From Pseudooceanicola sp. HF7 (GTDB lineage: Bacteria; Pseudomonadota; Alphaproteobacteria; Rhodobacterales; Rhodobacteraceae): a stretch of DNA of 64,000 nt. The notes under the pieces were generated by a model that searched no databases, was not told the DNA's origin, and worked only from the letters and a program-made list of their open reading frames with translations. A program made the translations under genes and the position numbers. This document shows, piece after piece, positions 21,375-29,857 of this stretch. Where the stretch lies: positions 1 through 64,000 of the forward strand of contig NZ_JAATOW010000006.1 of assembly GCF_011806405.1 (NCBI RefSeq). The letters run 5' to 3'. Within the stretch, counting starts at the first letter, position 1; each line of letters starts with the position of its first letter.

Positions 21375-22100
21375 CTACTTTTCCAGGTAGCCTTCCAGCA
21401 CGACCAGGGGCATCTGTCCGCGGATCAGCCGGTCCGGCATCACGTAGCTGGGCGCCTGATCAAGATCGAGCTCTTGGTAAAGTCTCGCTTGGCCTGCAAT
21501 CTGGTCCCTGATCCCGGAACTGTCGGCCATCTCAAGTACGGCCTGGGCGTCTTCACGGCCAAGTTTGACTAGCAGGGGCAGGAGCGTCTCTCGGGTATCC
21601 TCCGCGCTGGCTTCGGTGCGGAAGGTCAAAGCGGCCTCCGGTCCCGACATTGTTGCCAGGGCCAAGGCAACCCGCTCAGGTAGGCCATCTGCAAGCGCGC
21701 GCACCTCGAACCGTTTGTCGGGGTTGCTGGCGGCAAGCTCTTTCAACTCTCGCTCAGCGCGCTGACATGCCGTGCAGCCCGCCTTGGTGAACAGGGTCAG
21801 GCTGGCGGGTTTATTCGGGCCGTATCCGTCGGGCGAGGGCGCAAACACCTGCCCGGCGGCCCCATCGATCGCCGCCAGATCGCCGGAAATCTCATCCTGC
21901 AAGGGTTGCAGGGCTTCGGCCGCACGTACAGCTTCGGCCGCATCAAGCGCCTCACCGATCAGCTCCGGCTCTTCTGCGAAAAGCCGCGACAGCTCCCGTT
22001 CCAGCCGTTCAGGCGTGTCGAGTTTCGACAGCCAGGGGGCCGCCCCGGCGGTGGCCGGAGCGATCAGCAGGCACAGAAGAAGGGCGCTTGCCGGTCTCAT
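21375..22100 (-). CDS. Secreted thioredoxin-fold protein with Cys-Thr-Ala-Cys motif
   Basis: A 241-aa exported protein with a signal peptide (residues 1-20, ending TAGA). It shares the helical N-terminal region of the DsbA-like protein next door (EPELIGEALDAAEAV) and then a short thioredoxin fold with CTAC at 109-112 and a probable cis-Pro in QAPSYVMPDRLIRGQMP. Its ATG overlaps the stop of the upstream dsbA-like gene (ATGA), so the two are translated together. It looks like a divergent paralogue, perhaps a partner reductase or isomerase. Substrates are unknown. Confidence 0.78.
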   Translation of the reverse strand: MRPASALLLCLLIAPATAGAAPWLSKLDTPERLERELSRLFAEEPELIGEALDAAEAVRAAEALQPLQDEISGDLAAIDGAAGQVFAPSPDGYGPNKPASLTLFTKAGCTACQRAERELKELAASNPDKRFEVRALADGLPERVALALATMSGPEAALTFRTEASAEDTRETLLPLLVKLGREDAQAVLEMADSSGIRDQIAGQARLYQELDLDQAPSYVMPDRLIRGQMPLVVLEGYLEK

Positions 22101-22867
22101 CCTTCCTGGGCGCGGATTCCGTCGACCATCTGCTCCATCTGCGCCAGGGGCAGGTAGCCGCGCAGCATGGTGTCGGACATCACGAAGGTGGGCGTTCCGG
22201 TGATCCCCAGCTTCTGGGCCAATGCCTTGGTGGCCGCGATTTCCTGGCTCACCTCGTCGCTGGAGACGCGGGCAAGGATGGGCGCGGGATCCAGGCCAAG
22301 CCCTTCCAGAAGCCGGGCAGAGGAAACCTGGTCATATCCGCCGGTGTAGGCCATCATTGCGTCATGCAGATCCTTGTAGGCATCGTCGCCGGCTTCCTGT
22401 CGCGTGGCGATGGCCAGCCGGGAGGCCGCGGTGGAGGCTTCGCCAAGGATCGGGAATTCCTTCAGGATAAGCCGGATATTGCCGTCGCTGGCCACCAGTT
22501 GCTCAACCTCTTCATAGGCTTTGCGGCAATAGCCACAGCGGTAGTCCATGAACTCCACCAGGGTGATATCGCCCTCGGGATTGCCGCCAACCCAGCTGAA
22601 GCCGTCGTTGAAGATCGCATCGGCATTCTGCTGCACCAGGCTGATGTCCGCCACGGCAGAGGCTTCGGCTTCCTTGGCCTTCATCGCATCGACGGCTTCA
22701 AAGATGACTTCCGGGTGGTCCAGAAGGTAGCTTCGCACCTCTGTGCGGAAGGCGGTGCGGTCTGTGGCCGTCAGATCGGACGACCCGAGGCGCGGAGCAA
22801 GCGCCAGGCCGGCAGCCAGCCCTCCGGCGGCCAGAGCGGCGGGGATCAGGATGGAGGCGATGCGCAT
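22097..22867 (-). CDS. DsbA-family thiol-disulfide oxidoreductase
   Basis: A 256-aa periplasmic protein with an N-terminal membrane anchor or signal (residues 5-25). The active site CGYC (111-114) follows the strand DITLVEFMDYR, and the cis-Pro loop is ITGTPTFV. An N-terminal helical region (residues 38-70, YLLDHPEVIFEAVDAM) is typical of the DsbA/ScsC group of alphaproteobacteria, where it may support oligomerisation. It probably introduces or shuffles disulfides in exported proteins. It follows the M48-TPR protease gene by about 50 bases on the same strand and is coupled to the CTAC paralogue downstream. Confidence 0.88.
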   Translation of the reverse strand: MRIASILIPAALAAGGLAAGLALAPRLGSSDLTATDRTAFRTEVRSYLLDHPEVIFEAVDAMKAKEAEASAVADISLVQQNADAIFNDGFSWVGGNPEGDITLVEFMDYRCGYCRKAYEEVEQLVASDGNIRLILKEFPILGEASTAASRLAIATRQEAGDDAYKDLHDAMMAYTGGYDQVSSARLLEGLGLDPAPILARVSSDEVSQEIAATKALAQKLGITGTPTFVMSDTMLRGYLPLAQMEQMVDGIRAQEG

Positions 22868-22918
22868 GTCGGGATCCTTCTGCGTCGTGTCCTTGCAGGG
22901 CCCTGGCCCTGAATGGCG

Positions 22919-24238
22919 TCATTTCTTGTCGGCGTTATTGGCAGCAACAACCACATCCTGGGCGCGCTGCCAAGCGGGCGAGCCGCGTTGCAGCAGCCCC
23001 GCGGCGCGGCGGGCCTGGATTGCGGCATCGTTCAGCCGACCGTATAGCGCATGATACTCTGCCACGGACAGCGCCGCCATGCCCGCCTGCCCAAGTTGCG
23101 CATAGGCAGAGCCCAGGTCGCGCATGACACTGCCATTGCGGTAATCCGCAGCGCGCGCGCGTTCCAACACGTCGATGGACTGTCGCAGGCGGCCATCCCC
23201 ACCCTGGACAACCATGGCATGGCCAAGAGAGGCCAGGATCAGCGCATCATAGGGCGACAACTCTGACGCCTTGCGATAGGCAGCCTCTGCCGGGCCGAAC
23301 TGGCGGCTTTCCAGCAGGATCTGGCCTTTCAGCTCGTGGTAGAAGGGGTCTTGCGGACGAAGGGCGATCGCCTGGTCCAATTCCGCCACCGCGCGCTGCC
23401 AGTCGGACTGGCGGTGGTAGGCCACGGACCGGCGCATGAAAGCGATGTCCGCCGCCGGGCTTTCAGCGGCCCGTTGCAGGGTCCATTTGGGCGCCCGCAG
23501 GAACGCCGAGAGCTTTCCTTTTGCGCGCTCGTACCAATACCGATCCTCTGCCGTGTCGACCTTAGCGCCTTGTCCGTAGCTTTGCGCCAGAGAGTCCAGG
23601 CGGCGCAGACGATCGCGGGACATCGGGTGGGAGCGCGCATAGGGATCGCGGCGGCTGTCGGACAGGGTCTCTTGCCCGGCAAATATCTGCATCACGTCCA
23701 AGGCGCCCTGCGTACCGCGCCCAGATAGCGCCATGAAGCGGATGGCACTCTGGTCTGCGCTGCTTTCCTCTGCCTGGGTATGGGAATTGAAACTACGTTG
23801 CGCAGAGGTGGCCACGCCAAGACCCGCGGCGGCCATTGCGGTCTGCCCCGTGGCCACGGCTCCGGCAGCGGCCAGCGCCATGCCCAGGCGCGCCACGCGA
23901 GAGGCATGTTGCGCGTTGAGCCGGCGGCGCGTGATGTGGCCATTCACGATATGCGCGGCCTCATGCGCAATGACGAACTGAAGCTCAGAGGGGGTGGAGG
24001 TGCGCTCGATCAGCCCGGAGTGGATGTAGATCGCATTCGGATCCACCACGAAGGCATTCAGACTGCCGTCCCGCACCACCAGGATCTTCAGATTGGCCGG
24101 AAGCCCGGCGGCCTGAAGCACCGGGCGGGCCATTTTGTTGAGGGAATACTCGATATCCGGATCGCGCAGGATTGTTAACGCCTGTGCAGGAAGGGCGAGT
24201 AAAACCAGTGCAAACGCAAAAACTGTGCGCAGGCGCAC
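22919..24238 (-). CDS. M48-family periplasmic metalloprotease with TPR repeats (BepA-like)
   Basis: A 439-aa exported zinc protease. The signal peptide is VRLRTVFAFALVLLALPAQA. The active site HEAAH (VIAHEAAHIVNGH) and the third ligand region EESSADQSAIRFM are intact. The C-terminal third consists of TPR-like helices (DWQRAVAELDQAIALRPQDPFYHELKGQIL and following). This is the layout of BepA/YfgC, which degrades or assembles outer-membrane proteins such as LptD; disulfide enzymes encoded downstream fit an envelope quality-control group. GTG 24238 is preferred because AAGGGGGG precedes it and the signal peptide then starts directly; ATG 24271 is an alternative. Confidence 0.87.
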   Translation of the reverse strand: MRLRTVFAFALVLLALPAQALTILRDPDIEYSLNKMARPVLQAAGLPANLKILVVRDGSLNAFVVDPNAIYIHSGLIERTSTPSELQFVIAHEAAHIVNGHITRRRLNAQHASRVARLGMALAAAGAVATGQTAMAAAGLGVATSAQRSFNSHTQAEESSADQSAIRFMALSGRGTQGALDVMQIFAGQETLSDSRRDPYARSHPMSRDRLRRLDSLAQSYGQGAKVDTAEDRYWYERAKGKLSAFLRAPKWTLQRAAESPAADIAFMRRSVAYHRQSDWQRAVAELDQAIALRPQDPFYHELKGQILLESRQFGPAEAAYRKASELSPYDALILASLGHAMVVQGGDGRLRQSIDVLERARAADYRNGSVMRDLGSAYAQLGQAGMAALSVAEYHALYGRLNDAAIQARRAAGLLQRGSPAWQRAQDVVVAANNADKK

Positions 24239-24332
24239 CAGATTACCCCCCTTGAGGACCCCTCCCGCCATTGACCTACGCTGCCCAGCCTGTTGAAAGC
24301 ACCTTATCACGCAGCCAGTCTCGGAGAAGAGT

Positions 24333-25490
24333 ATGAGAGTTTCAAGCCGCGGAGATATCGATCCCTTCATTGTGATGGATGTCATGACGCGGGCTGCAGA
24401 ACTGGAAGCGGAAGGTCGTCACATCGTTCATATGGAAGTTGGCCAGCCGGGGACGCCGGCGCCTCTTGGTGCGCGCCGCGCGCTGAATGCCGCGCTGGAG
24501 GAGGACAGCCTTGGCTATTCCCTGACCCTCGGCATGCGAGACCTGCGCGAGCGAATCGCCTTGCTCTACCGCGAATGGTACGGAATTGACCTGGATCCGG
24601 AGCGTGTCATCGTGACCACCGGGTCTTCGGGCGGCTTTCTTCTGACCTTCGCATCGCTGTTCGATGCGGGGGCCCGCGTTGGTATTGGCGCGCCCGGCTA
24701 CCCGTCCTATTTGCAGCTTCTGAAGGCCACGGACCTGGAGCCCGTCGTTCTGCAAACCAGCCCCGATGCCCGTTACCAGCCGCAACCTTCCGATATCCGG
24801 GGGCAGGGGCTGGATGGCCTGATGGTGGCCTCGCCCGGGAACCCTTCGGGCACGATGCTGTCGCGCCCGGCGCTGACCAAGCTGATGGAAGCGGCCGCGG
24901 ACGAGGACATCAATTTCATCTCGGATGAGATCTACCACGGGCTGCACTACGAAGATCGCGCGGTGTCTGCGCTTGAGATCTCCGACCAGGCCTATGTGAT
25001 CAACTCCTTCTCCAAGTACTTCTCCATGACGGGGTGGCGCGTGGGATGGATGGTCGTGCCCGAGGACCATGTCCGCCGGGTCGAACGTATTGCCCAGCAC
25101 ATGTTCATCTGTGCGCCCACCGCCTCTCAGGTGGCCGCCTGCGCCGCGATGGACTGCCAGAAAGAGCTGGATGCCAACCTGGCCGTCTACGCCCGCAATC
25201 GGGCGCTGATGCTGGAACAGCTGCCCAAGGCCGGCTTCAGTCGGATCGCCCCGCCGGACGGGGGCTTCTACCTTTACGCTGATGTCAGTGAGCTGACAGA
25301 GGATTCGCGTCTTTTCGCGCGCCAGATCCTGGAGCAGGCCGGCGTGGCCGTGACGCCCGGGCTGGATTTCGACAAGGCCCGCGGGGTCGGCACCCTGCGC
25401 TTTTCCTATGCTGGACCCACGGAAGAGATCGAAGAAGGCCTGCGCCGCCTCAAGCTGTTCATGGCAGAGCACGCCGCCGAAAAGGTCTGA
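24333..25490 (+). CDS. Class I/II PLP-dependent aminotransferase
   Basis: A 385-aa aminotransferase of fold type I (aspartate aminotransferase subgroup). The PLP lysine is Lys228 in NSFSKYFSMTGWRVGW; other marks are SPGNPSGT (residues 167-174), SDEIYHGLHY (197-206) and the terminal substrate-binding Arg in GTLRFSYA. Such enzymes use 2-oxoglutarate and an amino donor; the exact amino acid cannot be told. It is divergent from the M48 protease and ends near the convergent XRE regulator, with a GC hairpin (GGGCCGG/CCGGCCC) between. Confidence 0.85.
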   Translation: MRVSSRGDIDPFIVMDVMTRAAELEAEGRHIVHMEVGQPGTPAPLGARRALNAALEEDSLGYSLTLGMRDLRERIALLYREWYGIDLDPERVIVTTGSSGGFLLTFASLFDAGARVGIGAPGYPSYLQLLKATDLEPVVLQTSPDARYQPQPSDIRGQGLDGLMVASPGNPSGTMLSRPALTKLMEAAADEDINFISDEIYHGLHYEDRAVSALEISDQAYVINSFSKYFSMTGWRVGWMVVPEDHVRRVERIAQHMFICAPTASQVAACAAMDCQKELDANLAVYARNRALMLEQLPKAGFSRIAPPDGGFYLYADVSELTEDSRLFARQILEQAGVAVTPGLDFDKARGVGTLRFSYAGPTEEIEEGLRRLKLFMAEHAAEKV

Positions 25491-25528
25491 GGCAGGGCCG
25501 GTTTGCCCGGCCCGGCTTAGCGGCAGGT

Positions 25529-26350
25529 TCAGCTGAACGGGTGGTTCAGCCGCAACAGGCGACGGTGGAATGGCGGCAGTTGGTCCAGTCCGACCAGCCC
25601 CGTTGAGCGCGCTGCTTCTAGGATGGCTCGGCTGTTACGCGGGAGAAGCTCATAGACCATGCGTGATGCGCGCGGCCCACTGATGGCCTCGCGGATCGTG
25701 CGGGTCACGTAGCCTTCCCAGAAATTGTTGTCGAAGGCGGCGACGGGTGACAGGAAGTTGAAAGAACAGGTGGCAGCACCCCGACGCGCGATAAGCGCAG
25801 CAACGCCCTGTTCCTGCGCCAGGAAGATCCCTCGGAACTCCCGGCTGGCGCCATCCAGCGCCATGCCTTGCTGGCGCATCGCTTCGCGCGCCTCGTAGCC
25901 GCGCACGAAGGTGAAGCCGTCCTTGCGATAGACATAGACCAGGCCCATCACCGCCATCGTGGAATCCACGAAGCTCAGGCGCGAGAAGCGGAAGAACCCG
26001 GAGGGCAGCAGGGCAGGGTCGAATTCCGTCGAATTCCGGCCAAGGAAGGGGGCGATTTCAGGGTGGCTCAGGATCCCTTCGCCGCCGGTGCGCAGCTGAT
26101 CGACCGGCTCCAGAAGGATGCGCGCGTCGGTTCCGAAGAACTGGCAAATCCGGTGCAGCACGTCTGGGCGGGGGAAGCTCTCTCCGGAAAGGTAGCGGTT
26201 GAACTGGGTGCGGTTGATCCCGAGATCGCGACAAAGCCCCGCGACAGAGGGGTAGGTGGTGGCAAGCTGGCGCAGGTTGGCGCCGAAGATGTTCCTGATC
26301 TCTACAGGTTTCAGGTCGCCCTGATCGCCTGCCGGACTGGTCGTTGGCAC
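25529..26350 (-). CDS. XRE-type helix-turn-helix regulator with large C-terminal domain
   Basis: A 273-aa protein. The N-terminal HTH (residues about 18-75) reads NLRQLATTYPSVAGLCRDLGINRTQFNRYLSGESFPRPDVLHRICQFF, a clear Cro/CI-like fold. The C-terminal 180 residues form a conserved but unnamed domain, possibly a ligand sensor (FFRFSRLSFVDSTMAVMGLVYVYRKDG). GTG 26350 is chosen because AGGAG lies eight bases before it; no ATG nearby has an RBS. It is divergent from a small hypothetical gene and may control it. Target and ligand are unknown. Confidence 0.8.
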   Translation of the reverse strand: MPTTSPAGDQGDLKPVEIRNIFGANLRQLATTYPSVAGLCRDLGINRTQFNRYLSGESFPRPDVLHRICQFFGTDARILLEPVDQLRTGGEGILSHPEIAPFLGRNSTEFDPALLPSGFFRFSRLSFVDSTMAVMGLVYVYRKDGFTFVRGYEAREAMRQQGMALDGASREFRGIFLAQEQGVAALIARRGAATCSFNFLSPVAAFDNNFWEGYVTRTIREAISGPRASRMVYELLPRNSRAILEAARSTGLVGLDQLPPFHRRLLRLNHPFS

Positions 26351-26580
26351 TTGCCTTACTCCTATCTCGATCCTGCGACAGGTCTGGGGCCTGCCGGGTC
26401 TCAAGCGCGTTGGAATTTCACGGCTTGATGCTATTTGACGTCATGTTTGATCCTATATAACGTCAAGCCGGAAGAAAAGCGACACAAATTCAGTCAGGCG
26501 GACCTGCAAACGGACATGTCCAAAACGCGCATTTTGAACCATCCTCAATCGCAAATAGTCTTACCTGCGACGGGGATATG

Positions 26581-26962
26581 CATGTTCGGCATCGTGCTGT
26601 GGAGATCTGGCGACGAAAACACCGCGGTCATCTGGTGTGAAGATCAGGGCGATCTTGCGTTTTTCAGGTCCAAATCAGGCGGTCGCGCACAGGATGAACC
26701 CTCTCTCGAACAGGGGGACCTCCTGCAGTTCGATGTCTCCGAATTCGGTGAAATGCGCTTGGTCGAAAACCCCCGGCTCATCGCGCAAGAGCATTATCCA
26801 AGCCTGGCGGCACGGCTGAAGGAAGCGGGCAAGACGCGTCAGGCAGAGCCGATCAAGCGGCACGGTGGAAACCAAGTCGCTGCCAATAGCGGCGCTGTCA
26901 TCCAATTTCCGAACAGCGTGAAGACACGAGACCGCGTCGCGCGGCGTCTTCGCATGACCTAA
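26581..26962 (+). CDS. Hypothetical protein (about 126 aa)
   Basis: I do not recognise the family. The conserved-looking part starts MFGIVLWRSGDENTAVIWCEDQGDLAFFRS and continues with LEQGDLLQFDVSEFGEMRLVENP, a pattern of strands that resembles an OB or cold-shock-like small barrel. The C-terminus is basic. ATG 26581 has GGGGA upstream; ATG 26516 would add 22 residues but lacks an RBS, and a possible promoter (TTGAAC at 26534, TAGTCT at 26556) lies between. The gene is divergent from the XRE regulator and ends before a strong terminator. Confidence 0.6.
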
Positions 26963-26984
26963 GCGCTGTTTCATTCGAGGAAAA

Positions 26985-27014
26985 GGGCCGCCGGAGTGTT
27001 CCGGCGGCCCTTTT
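26985..27014. terminator. Bidirectional terminator between hypothetical gene and ilvN
   Basis: GGGCCGCCGG and CCGGCGGCCC form a 10-bp perfect stem with AAAA before and TTTT after, so it can end transcription from both sides. Confidence 0.9.
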
Positions 27015-27050
27015 CGATTCTTGATGGCCGAAGCTGGCCGCTCAGTGGCG

Positions 27051-27614
27051 TCAGAGCTCGCCGCGCTTCAGCGCCGCGACGCCGGTGCGGGCCAGCTCGC
27101 TAAGACCCAGCGGGCGCATCAGCTCTGCAAACGCGTCAATCTTCTCCGGCGTGCCGGTCAGTTCGAACACGAAGCTCGACAGGGTGCTGTCCACCACCTT
27201 GGCGCGGAAGATATCTGCAAGGCGCAGCGCCTCGACGCGCTTTTCGCCATCGTTGGCCACTTTCAGAAGCGCCAGCTCCCGTTCCACGGCCGGGCCTTCC
27301 ACGGTCAGATCATGGACCTGGTGCACGGGCACGATCCGGCCCAGCTGGGCCTTGATCTGATCGATGACCGCAGGCGTGCCGGTAGTGACGATCGTGATGC
27401 GCGACCGGTGGCCGGTGTGATCCACCTCTGCCACCGTCAGGCTTTCGATGTTGTACCCACGACCGGAGAACAGGCCGATCACGCGGGCCAGCACGCCCGG
27501 TTCGTTCTCAACCAGAACGGCCAGGGTGTGCTTTTCCACGATCTCCGAATGGGGATCGCGTAGGGCATAGACGGAATGGCTGGAGGCGCCTTTTTCAATC
27601 TTCAGAGGGGACAT
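27051..27614 (-). CDS. ilvN: Acetolactate synthase, small (regulatory) subunit
   Basis: The 187-aa regulatory subunit that activates the catalytic chain and confers valine feedback. The N-terminal ACT domain (residues about 18-90) begins HTLAVLVENEPGVLARVIGLFSGRGYNIESL, an exact family signature. The C-terminal ALS_ss_C domain follows (about 105-180). ATG 27614 (MSPLKIEKG) is ten bases after the ilvI stop, so the two form an operon under the attenuator upstream. Confidence 0.96.
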   Translation of the reverse strand: MSPLKIEKGASSHSVYALRDPHSEIVEKHTLAVLVENEPGVLARVIGLFSGRGYNIESLTVAEVDHTGHRSRITIVTTGTPAVIDQIKAQLGRIVPVHQVHDLTVEGPAVERELALLKVANDGEKRVEALRLADIFRAKVVDSTLSSFVFELTGTPEKIDAFAELMRPLGLSELARTGVAALKRGEL

Positions 27615-27624
27615 GTTCACTTCC

Positions 27625-29370
27625 TTAAACCAGGGCGCCGCCGCCGGAGAAGGCCGCAGCCTCCGCACCCAGCAGGATCTCGTTATGGGCCTTGCCCGAC
27701 GGGATCATCGGGAAGCAGTTCTCATGCTTCTCGACGAGGCAGTCGAAGATCACCGGGCCGTCGTGGTTGATCATTTCCATGATTGCGTCGTCCAGGTCGG
27801 CAGGGTCCTTGCACAGGATGCCCTTGGCGCCGAACGCCTCTGCCAGCTTCACGAAGTCGGGCAGGCTCTCGGACCAGGAATGGGAATACCGCTCGCCATG
27901 CATCAGCTCCTGCCACTGGCGCACCATGCCAAGGCGTTCGTTGTTCAGGATGAACTGCTTCACCGGCAGGTTGAACTGCACGGCCGTGCCCATCTCCTGC
28001 ATGTTCATCAGCCAGGAGGCTTCGCCGGCCACGTTGATGACCAGCGCATCGCGGTGCGCCATCTGGACGCCGATGGAGGCGGGGAAGCCGTAGCCCATGG
28101 TGCCAAGTCCACCAGAGGTCATCCAGCGGTTGGGGGCCTCGAAGCCCAGGAACTGCGCCGCCCACATTTGGTGCTGGCCGACCTCTGTCGTGATGTAGCG
28201 GTCATGGTTCTTGGTCAGGGCCTCAAGACGCTGCAACGCGTATTGCGGTTTGATGACCTTGTCGGAGTTCTTGTAGCTCAGGCAGTTGATTGCGCGCCAT
28301 TCGCCGATCTGTTCCCACCACTTGGCAACAGCCGGCGCATTGGTCTTGCGGCCACGGCTCTTCCAGACCTTCAGCACATCCTCAAGAACATGGGCCACGT
28401 CGCCGATGATCGGCAGGTCCACCCGGATGATCTTGTTGATGGAGGAGGGGTCGATGTCGATATGCACCTTGTGCGACCCGGGCGAGAACTCGTCGACCTT
28501 GCCGGTGATGCGGTCATCGAAACGCGCGCCGACGTTGATCATCAGGTCACAGCCGTGCATCGCCATGTTGGCCTCGTAAAGGCCATGCATCCCCAGCATC
28601 CCCAGCCAGTTCTTGCCGGAGGCGGGATAGGCGCCAAGCCCCATCAGGGTCGAGGTGATCGGAATGCCGGTGCCTTCCACCAGCTCCGTCAGAAGCTGGC
28701 TGGCTGCCGGGCCGGAGTTGATCACGCCGCCGCCGGTATAGAACACCGGGCGCTCTGCCTTCTCGATGAGAGAGACCAGGTCGTTGATCGACTCGATATC
28801 CGCCTTCATCTTCGGCTGGTAGTGAGAGGTGCGCGCCTTCTGCGGTTCGATGTAACCGGCCTCCGCGAACTGCACGTCCTTGGGAATGTCGATCAGCACC
28901 GGGCCGGGCCGACCCGATGTCGCCACGTGGAAGGCCTGGTGGATCGTGTCCGCCAGCTTGTCAGTGTCCTTCACCAGCCAGTTGTGCTTGGTGCAGGGGC
29001 GGGTGATGCCCACGGTATCGGCTTCCTGGAAGCCATCCGTGCCGATCAGGAAGGTGGCGACCTGGCCGGTCAGAACAACCAGCGGGATGGAATCCAGAAG
29101 CGCATCGGTAAGGCCGGTCACCGCGTTGGTGGCACCGGGACCAGAGGTCACCAGTACGACGCCGGGCTTGCCGGTGGAGCGGGCATAGCCCTCTGCCGCG
29201 TGGACTGCGCCCTGTTCGTGGCGCACCAGGACGTGATTAATCTCGTTCTGCTGAAAGATCTCGTCATAGATCGGCAGGACGGCGCCGCCCGGATAGCCGA
29301 ATACCGTGTCCACGCCCTGATCCTTCAAAGCTTGAACCACCATTTGCGCACCTGTCATCTGACGTGCCAT
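27625..29370 (-). CDS. ilvI: Acetolactate synthase, large catalytic subunit
   Basis: The 581-aa ThDP enzyme (IlvI/IlvB type) that makes acetolactate or acetohydroxybutyrate, the first common step of valine, leucine and isoleucine synthesis. The activating Glu is in VLVRHEQGAVHAAEGYARSTG. The ThDP/Mg motif reads VAGEASWLMNMQEM where many enzymes have GDGSF; this variant is usual in alphaproteobacteria. ATG 29370 (MARQMTGAQMVVQALKDQG) has GGAG eight bases upstream; the frame runs on to 29433 over the terminator tail and is not used. Expression is predicted to be set by leader-peptide attenuation. Confidence 0.96.
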   Translation of the reverse strand: MARQMTGAQMVVQALKDQGVDTVFGYPGGAVLPIYDEIFQQNEINHVLVRHEQGAVHAAEGYARSTGKPGVVLVTSGPGATNAVTGLTDALLDSIPLVVLTGQVATFLIGTDGFQEADTVGITRPCTKHNWLVKDTDKLADTIHQAFHVATSGRPGPVLIDIPKDVQFAEAGYIEPQKARTSHYQPKMKADIESINDLVSLIEKAERPVFYTGGGVINSGPAASQLLTELVEGTGIPITSTLMGLGAYPASGKNWLGMLGMHGLYEANMAMHGCDLMINVGARFDDRITGKVDEFSPGSHKVHIDIDPSSINKIIRVDLPIIGDVAHVLEDVLKVWKSRGRKTNAPAVAKWWEQIGEWRAINCLSYKNSDKVIKPQYALQRLEALTKNHDRYITTEVGQHQMWAAQFLGFEAPNRWMTSGGLGTMGYGFPASIGVQMAHRDALVINVAGEASWLMNMQEMGTAVQFNLPVKQFILNNERLGMVRQWQELMHGERYSHSWSESLPDFVKLAEAFGAKGILCKDPADLDDAIMEMINHDGPVIFDCLVEKHENCFPMIPSGKAHNEILLGAEAAAFSGGGALV

Positions 29371-29433
29371 CTTCGTGTCTCCGTATCGCGCCGCACCTCT
29401 TGCGGCCTCTCCTGACAAAATTTGTCCTGGCAA

Positions 29434-29463
29434 ATAAAAAACCCCCGGTTGGTTTTCCGGGGG
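29434..29463 (-). terminator. ilv attenuator terminator
   Basis: On the minus strand CCCCCGG and CCGGGGG form a 7-bp stem with an 8-base loop followed by six T residues. It lies between the leader peptide and ilvI, so most transcripts would stop here unless the leader ribosome stalls. Confidence 0.9.
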
Positions 29464-29509
29464 CGCATGGGGTCCTGTTAGGGTGTCCGGTGTTACCGGC
29501 CCATGCGCC
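29462..29509 (-). promoter_or_regulatory. ilv antiterminator arms
   Basis: GGCGCATGGG (29500-29509, inside the last leader codons) is perfectly complementary over 10 bases to CCCATGCGCC (29462-29471). The second arm reaches two bases into the terminator stem. A ribosome stalled at the Leu/Val/Ile codons leaves the first arm free to pair; a ribosome that reaches the stop covers it. The overlap with the terminator is small, so the exact competition needs folding. Confidence 0.65.
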
Positions 29510-29540
29510 TTTCTCCTACGATGACGACTAGCTTGGTCAT
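29493..29540 (-). CDS. ilv leader peptide (15 aa)
   Basis: The short frame encodes MTKLVVIVGERRMGR. Five of its residues 4-8 are Leu-Val-Val-Ile-Val, exactly the amino acids made by the downstream pathway. It begins about 33 bases after the expected transcription start, ends with TAA beside the antiterminator arm, and precedes a rho-independent terminator before ilvI. This is the classical arrangement of transcription attenuation by charged branched-chain tRNA. The RBS is weak. Confidence 0.85.
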   Translation of the reverse strand: MTKLVVIVGERRMGR

Positions 29541-29579
29541 TTCAGAAGCCGATCCTGAGGGTTCTATTCACTGATCGGT

Positions 29580-29608
29580 TTGATATGGGCTGAAAACACA
29601 GAGGTCAA
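29580..29608 (-). promoter_or_regulatory. Sigma-70 promoter of ilvIN
   Basis: On the minus strand TTGACC (29603-29608) and TATCAA (29580-29585) are separated by 17 bases. Transcription would start near 29573, just before the leader peptide. Confidence 0.65.
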
Positions 29609-29857
29609 CCGCTATTCCAAGCTGAAAATGTCCCGGTGGTGAAAAAATCTTTCCAAATGTTGCGCTGGACGGCCAAAATGTTGTCGAAAGACGTTTGCTC
29701 GGTCATTTGACCCCCGCCAGAAGGGACTCACTTTTGGCAAAGGGACCGCCGCGCAGCTACCGTGGCCGCGCGGACGATGAGTTTGCACTGATCGGGAAAG
29801 GGGGAGGAAAGCCCCTGGAACGGCGTCGAATGCAGGGCTTCCGGGCAGGGGCGGTCG

